Shown here one piece after another: positions 13,616 through 15,334 of a stretch of 15,334 bases of DNA. Source of the stretch: Actinomycetes bacterium. Its GTDB lineage: Bacteria; Actinomycetota; Acidimicrobiia; Acidimicrobiales; RAAP-2. Where the stretch lies: positions 1 to 15,334 of the forward strand of contig JAJZMN010000104.1 in assembly GCA_021850345.1 (NCBI GenBank), read 5' to 3'. Both the position numbers and the translations under genes were made by a program. The notes below the pieces were generated by a model. It was not told where the DNA came from. It saw only the letters and a program-made list of their open reading frames with translations, and searched no databases. Position 1 is the stretch's first letter. Each line of letters begins with the position of its first letter.

Positions 13616-14619
13616 GCCCGATCGTCGACCTGCACGCGCACGTCATCCCCGACCATCTCTCGCCCGTCGGCAAGGGCGAGGGGAAGCCGGGGCCGAGCAT
13701 CGGCCCGGGAGAGGACGCGGCGACGCGCCTGCTCGAGAACGGCCCGATGCGCTTTCCGGCGAAGGCCGTCTTCTTCTCCTCCGAGGCGCGCCTCGAGGCG
13801 CTCGACGACCACGGCGTGGACGCCGAGGTCGTCACGCCGATGCCGCCGCTCCTCGACTACAGCCTGCCGGGGGACGAGGGGCTCGAGCTCTCGCGCCGCG
13901 TGAACGAGTTCGTGGTCCGCCTCTGCGAGGCCGACCCGACCCGCCTCCTCGGCATGGGCATGGTGCCGCTCCAAGACGTCGACCTCGCCACCAAGGAGCT
14001 GGCCGAGCTGAAGGCGATGGGTCTCAAGGGCGTCGAGATCGCGTCGAACGCCGGTGGCCGCTCCATCGGCGACGAGCACTTCTTCGGCTTCTTCGAGGAG
14101 GCCCAGCGCCTCGATCTGCCGATCTTCGTACATGCCCTCGCGCCCACCTTCCAAGAGCGCCTCCCGCGCGCGGCCGGTCCGACCTTCTCGGTCATGAGCG
14201 AGATCGCGATCAGTGCCGGGTCGGTGGTGAGCGGCGAGCTGCCCTCGCGCTGTCCCGATCTTCGCCTGTGCTTCAGCCACGGGGCGGGGGGCTTTCCCCT
14301 CACGCTGCCACGGGCGCACTGGTTCTGGGGCGGGACGTGGAACGAGGCGCCGCCCGAGCGCGAGACGGACGGCCCGTCGCCCATCGAGGTCGCGAGGAAG
14401 TACTACTACGACTCGCTCGTCTTCGACCGGCGCGCCCTGCGCTTCCTGGTCGACATGCTCGGCCACGACCGGCTCCTCGTGGGCTCCGACTTCCCGGCGA
14501 TGCCGAGGGAGCAGCCCATCGCCAAGACGCTGCGGTCGATGGACCTGCCAGACGAGGTCGTCGAGGACATCTGCTGGCACAACGCGTTCGGGTTCCTCGG
14601 GATCGCGCCACCGCGCTAG
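13612..14619 (+). CDS. ACMSD-like metal-dependent amidohydrolase/decarboxylase
   Basis: This 335-residue protein is of the amidohydrolase_2 family, whose members include aminocarboxymuconate-semialdehyde decarboxylase and gamma-resorcylate decarboxylase. The ATG at 13612 overlaps the previous stop. Metal-site residues are in place: DLHAHVIP with His8 and His10, His174 in IFVHAL, His223 in FSHGAGGFP and Asp293 in LLVGSDFP. Length is typical (about 300-350). KYYYDSLVFD (263-272) precedes the final metal-binding Asp, as in the family. Members either decarboxylate non-oxidatively or hydrolyse C-C or C-N bonds. With an aldehyde dehydrogenase and a CoA-transferase nearby, a decarboxylation or ring-cleavage-product step is plausible, but the reaction cannot be fixed. 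Confidence 0.85.
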   Translation: MSPIVDLHAHVIPDHLSPVGKGEGKPGPSIGPGEDAATRLLENGPMRFPAKAVFFSSEARLEALDDHGVDAEVVTPMPPLLDYSLPGDEGLELSRRVNEFVVRLCEADPTRLLGMGMVPLQDVDLATKELAELKAMGLKGVEIASNAGGRSIGDEHFFGFFEEAQRLDLPIFVHALAPTFQERLPRAAGPTFSVMSEIAISAGSVVSGELPSRCPDLRLCFSHGAGGFPLTLPRAHWFWGGTWNEAPPERETDGPSPIEVARKYYYDSLVFDRRALRFLVDMLGHDRLLVGSDFPAMPREQPIAKTLRSMDLPDEVVEDICWHNAFGFLGIAPPR

Positions 14620-14674
14620 CGGCCGCAGGCGGACACGATTGCGAACCGGCTGGAGGCCGGAGAAAGGGGGAGGG

Positions 14675-15334
14675 ATGAAGGTACGGGTCCTGCTCGAGCC
14701 GCGCTACGGCGCGACCTACGACCAGCTGGCCGCCATGGCCAAGGCCGCGGAGGCGGCGGGGTTCGACGCGTTCTTCCGCTCGGACCACTACCTGGGCATC
14801 GACGCCGACGACACGAGCCTGGTCCCGACCGACTCGTGGACCACCATCGGGGGCCTCGCGCGCGAGACCGGCCGGGTGCGCCTCGGGACCCTCATGACGG
14901 CGGCCACCTTCCGTCACCCCGGACAGCTCGCCATCGTGGTGGCGACGGCGGACGCGATGAGCGGTGGTCGCGTAGAGCTCGGCATCGGGACCGGGTGGTA
15001 CGAGCGCGAGCACCAGTACTTCGGCATCCCCTTCCCCCCGGTGGGCGAGCGCTTCGACCGCCTGGAGGAGGCGCTGGCCATCATCACCGGCATCTGGGAC
15101 ACCGCGCCGGGGGAGCGGTTCAGCTTCGAGGGGCGCCACTGGCGCGTCGAGGGCTGCGCCAACTTCCCGCGCCTGGTCCAGCGCCCCCACCCTCGCATCA
15201 TCGTCGGGGGGGTCGGGCCCAAGCGCACGCCCAGGATCGCGGCGCGCTACGCCGACGAGTTCAACGCCGCGTTGTCGGGCTCGGACTCCGGCGTGGTCGA
15301 CAACTTCCGCCGGGTCTGCGAAGAGGTCGGGCGC
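14675..15334 (+). CDS. Luciferase-like F420-dependent oxidoreductase, N-terminal part (cut by right edge)
   Basis: 220 codons are present, from ATG at 14675 to the window end, without a stop. A purine run AAAGGGGGAGG (14664-14673) precedes the start. The sequence begins as a TIM-barrel luciferase-like protein: LEPRYGATYDQL, then AGFDAFFRSDHYL (29-41), RVRLGTLMTAATFRHPGQLA (68-86), SGGRVELGIGTGWYEREHQ (96-114) and RPHPRIIVGGVG. FFRSDHY and GTGWYEREH closely resemble the Rv1855c-type F420-dependent group as I recall it. F420 rather than FMN use is inferred from this resemblance and the likely actinobacterial origin. It follows the amidohydrolase by 55 bases, which contain only a small CCGGC/GCCGG repeat (14646-14660). 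It may supply a hydride-transfer step in the same pathway. Confidence 0.88.
   Translation, partial: MKVRVLLEPRYGATYDQLAAMAKAAEAAGFDAFFRSDHYLGIDADDTSLVPTDSWTTIGGLARETGRVRLGTLMTAATFRHPGQLAIVVATADAMSGGRVELGIGTGWYEREHQYFGIPFPPVGERFDRLEEALAIITGIWDTAPGERFSFEGRHWRVEGCANFPRLVQRPHPRIIVGGVGPKRTPRIAARYADEFNAALSGSDSGVVDNFRRVCEEVGR

Overview
This is a GC-rich window with all recognisable genes on the + strand. GTG starts, many ATGA/GTGA overlaps, an NDMA-dependent (mycofactocin-associated) alcohol dehydrogenase family and an F420-type luciferase-like oxidoreductase together point to a high-GC actinobacterium, for example a mycobacterium-like or Acidimicrobiia-like lineage. The exact taxon cannot be fixed from the sequence. 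No rRNA, tRNA, CRISPR array, insertion sequence or phage gene was seen, and no gap exceeds 300 bases: the largest are 124-248 and 1946-2109.

Layout. (1) Positions 2-124 hold the last 40 codons of an NDMA-dependent alcohol dehydrogenase. (2) Positions 248-5337 encode an Opp/Dpp-type ABC importer: a secreted binding protein, a perfect 16-bp hairpin, two overlapping permeases and one ATPase with an odd repetitive tail. (3) Positions 5334-6449 encode a second NDMA-dependent alcohol dehydrogenase whose C-terminus closely matches the fragment at the left edge, so the transporter lies between two paralogues. (4) Positions 6520-8460 form a compact three-gene block of poorly characterised proteins: a Cys-containing UGSC-family protein, a 370-residue conserved protein of unknown function, and an 81-residue CxxC protein with a NifU-C-like layout. 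(5) Positions 8457-14619 encode an SDR, a fused two-domain CoA-transferase, an aldehyde dehydrogenase, a zinc-dependent medium-chain dehydrogenase and an ACMSD-like metal-dependent amidohydrolase. (6) Position 14675 to the right edge is the start of a luciferase-like F420-dependent oxidoreductase.

Taken together, the genes look like one uptake-and-catabolism cluster: import of a small organic solute, oxidation of alcohol and aldehyde groups (two ADH types, SDR, ALDH), CoA activation of a carboxylic acid, and hydrolysis or decarboxylation by the amidohydrolase. The substrate is not identifiable by reading. The most unusual part is the UGSC / 370-aa / CxxC block. Its UGSC protein resembles, from memory of the motif, the region around the selenocysteine of glycine-reductase component B, which suggests unexplored thiol/selenol-type chemistry within an otherwise oxidative pathway.
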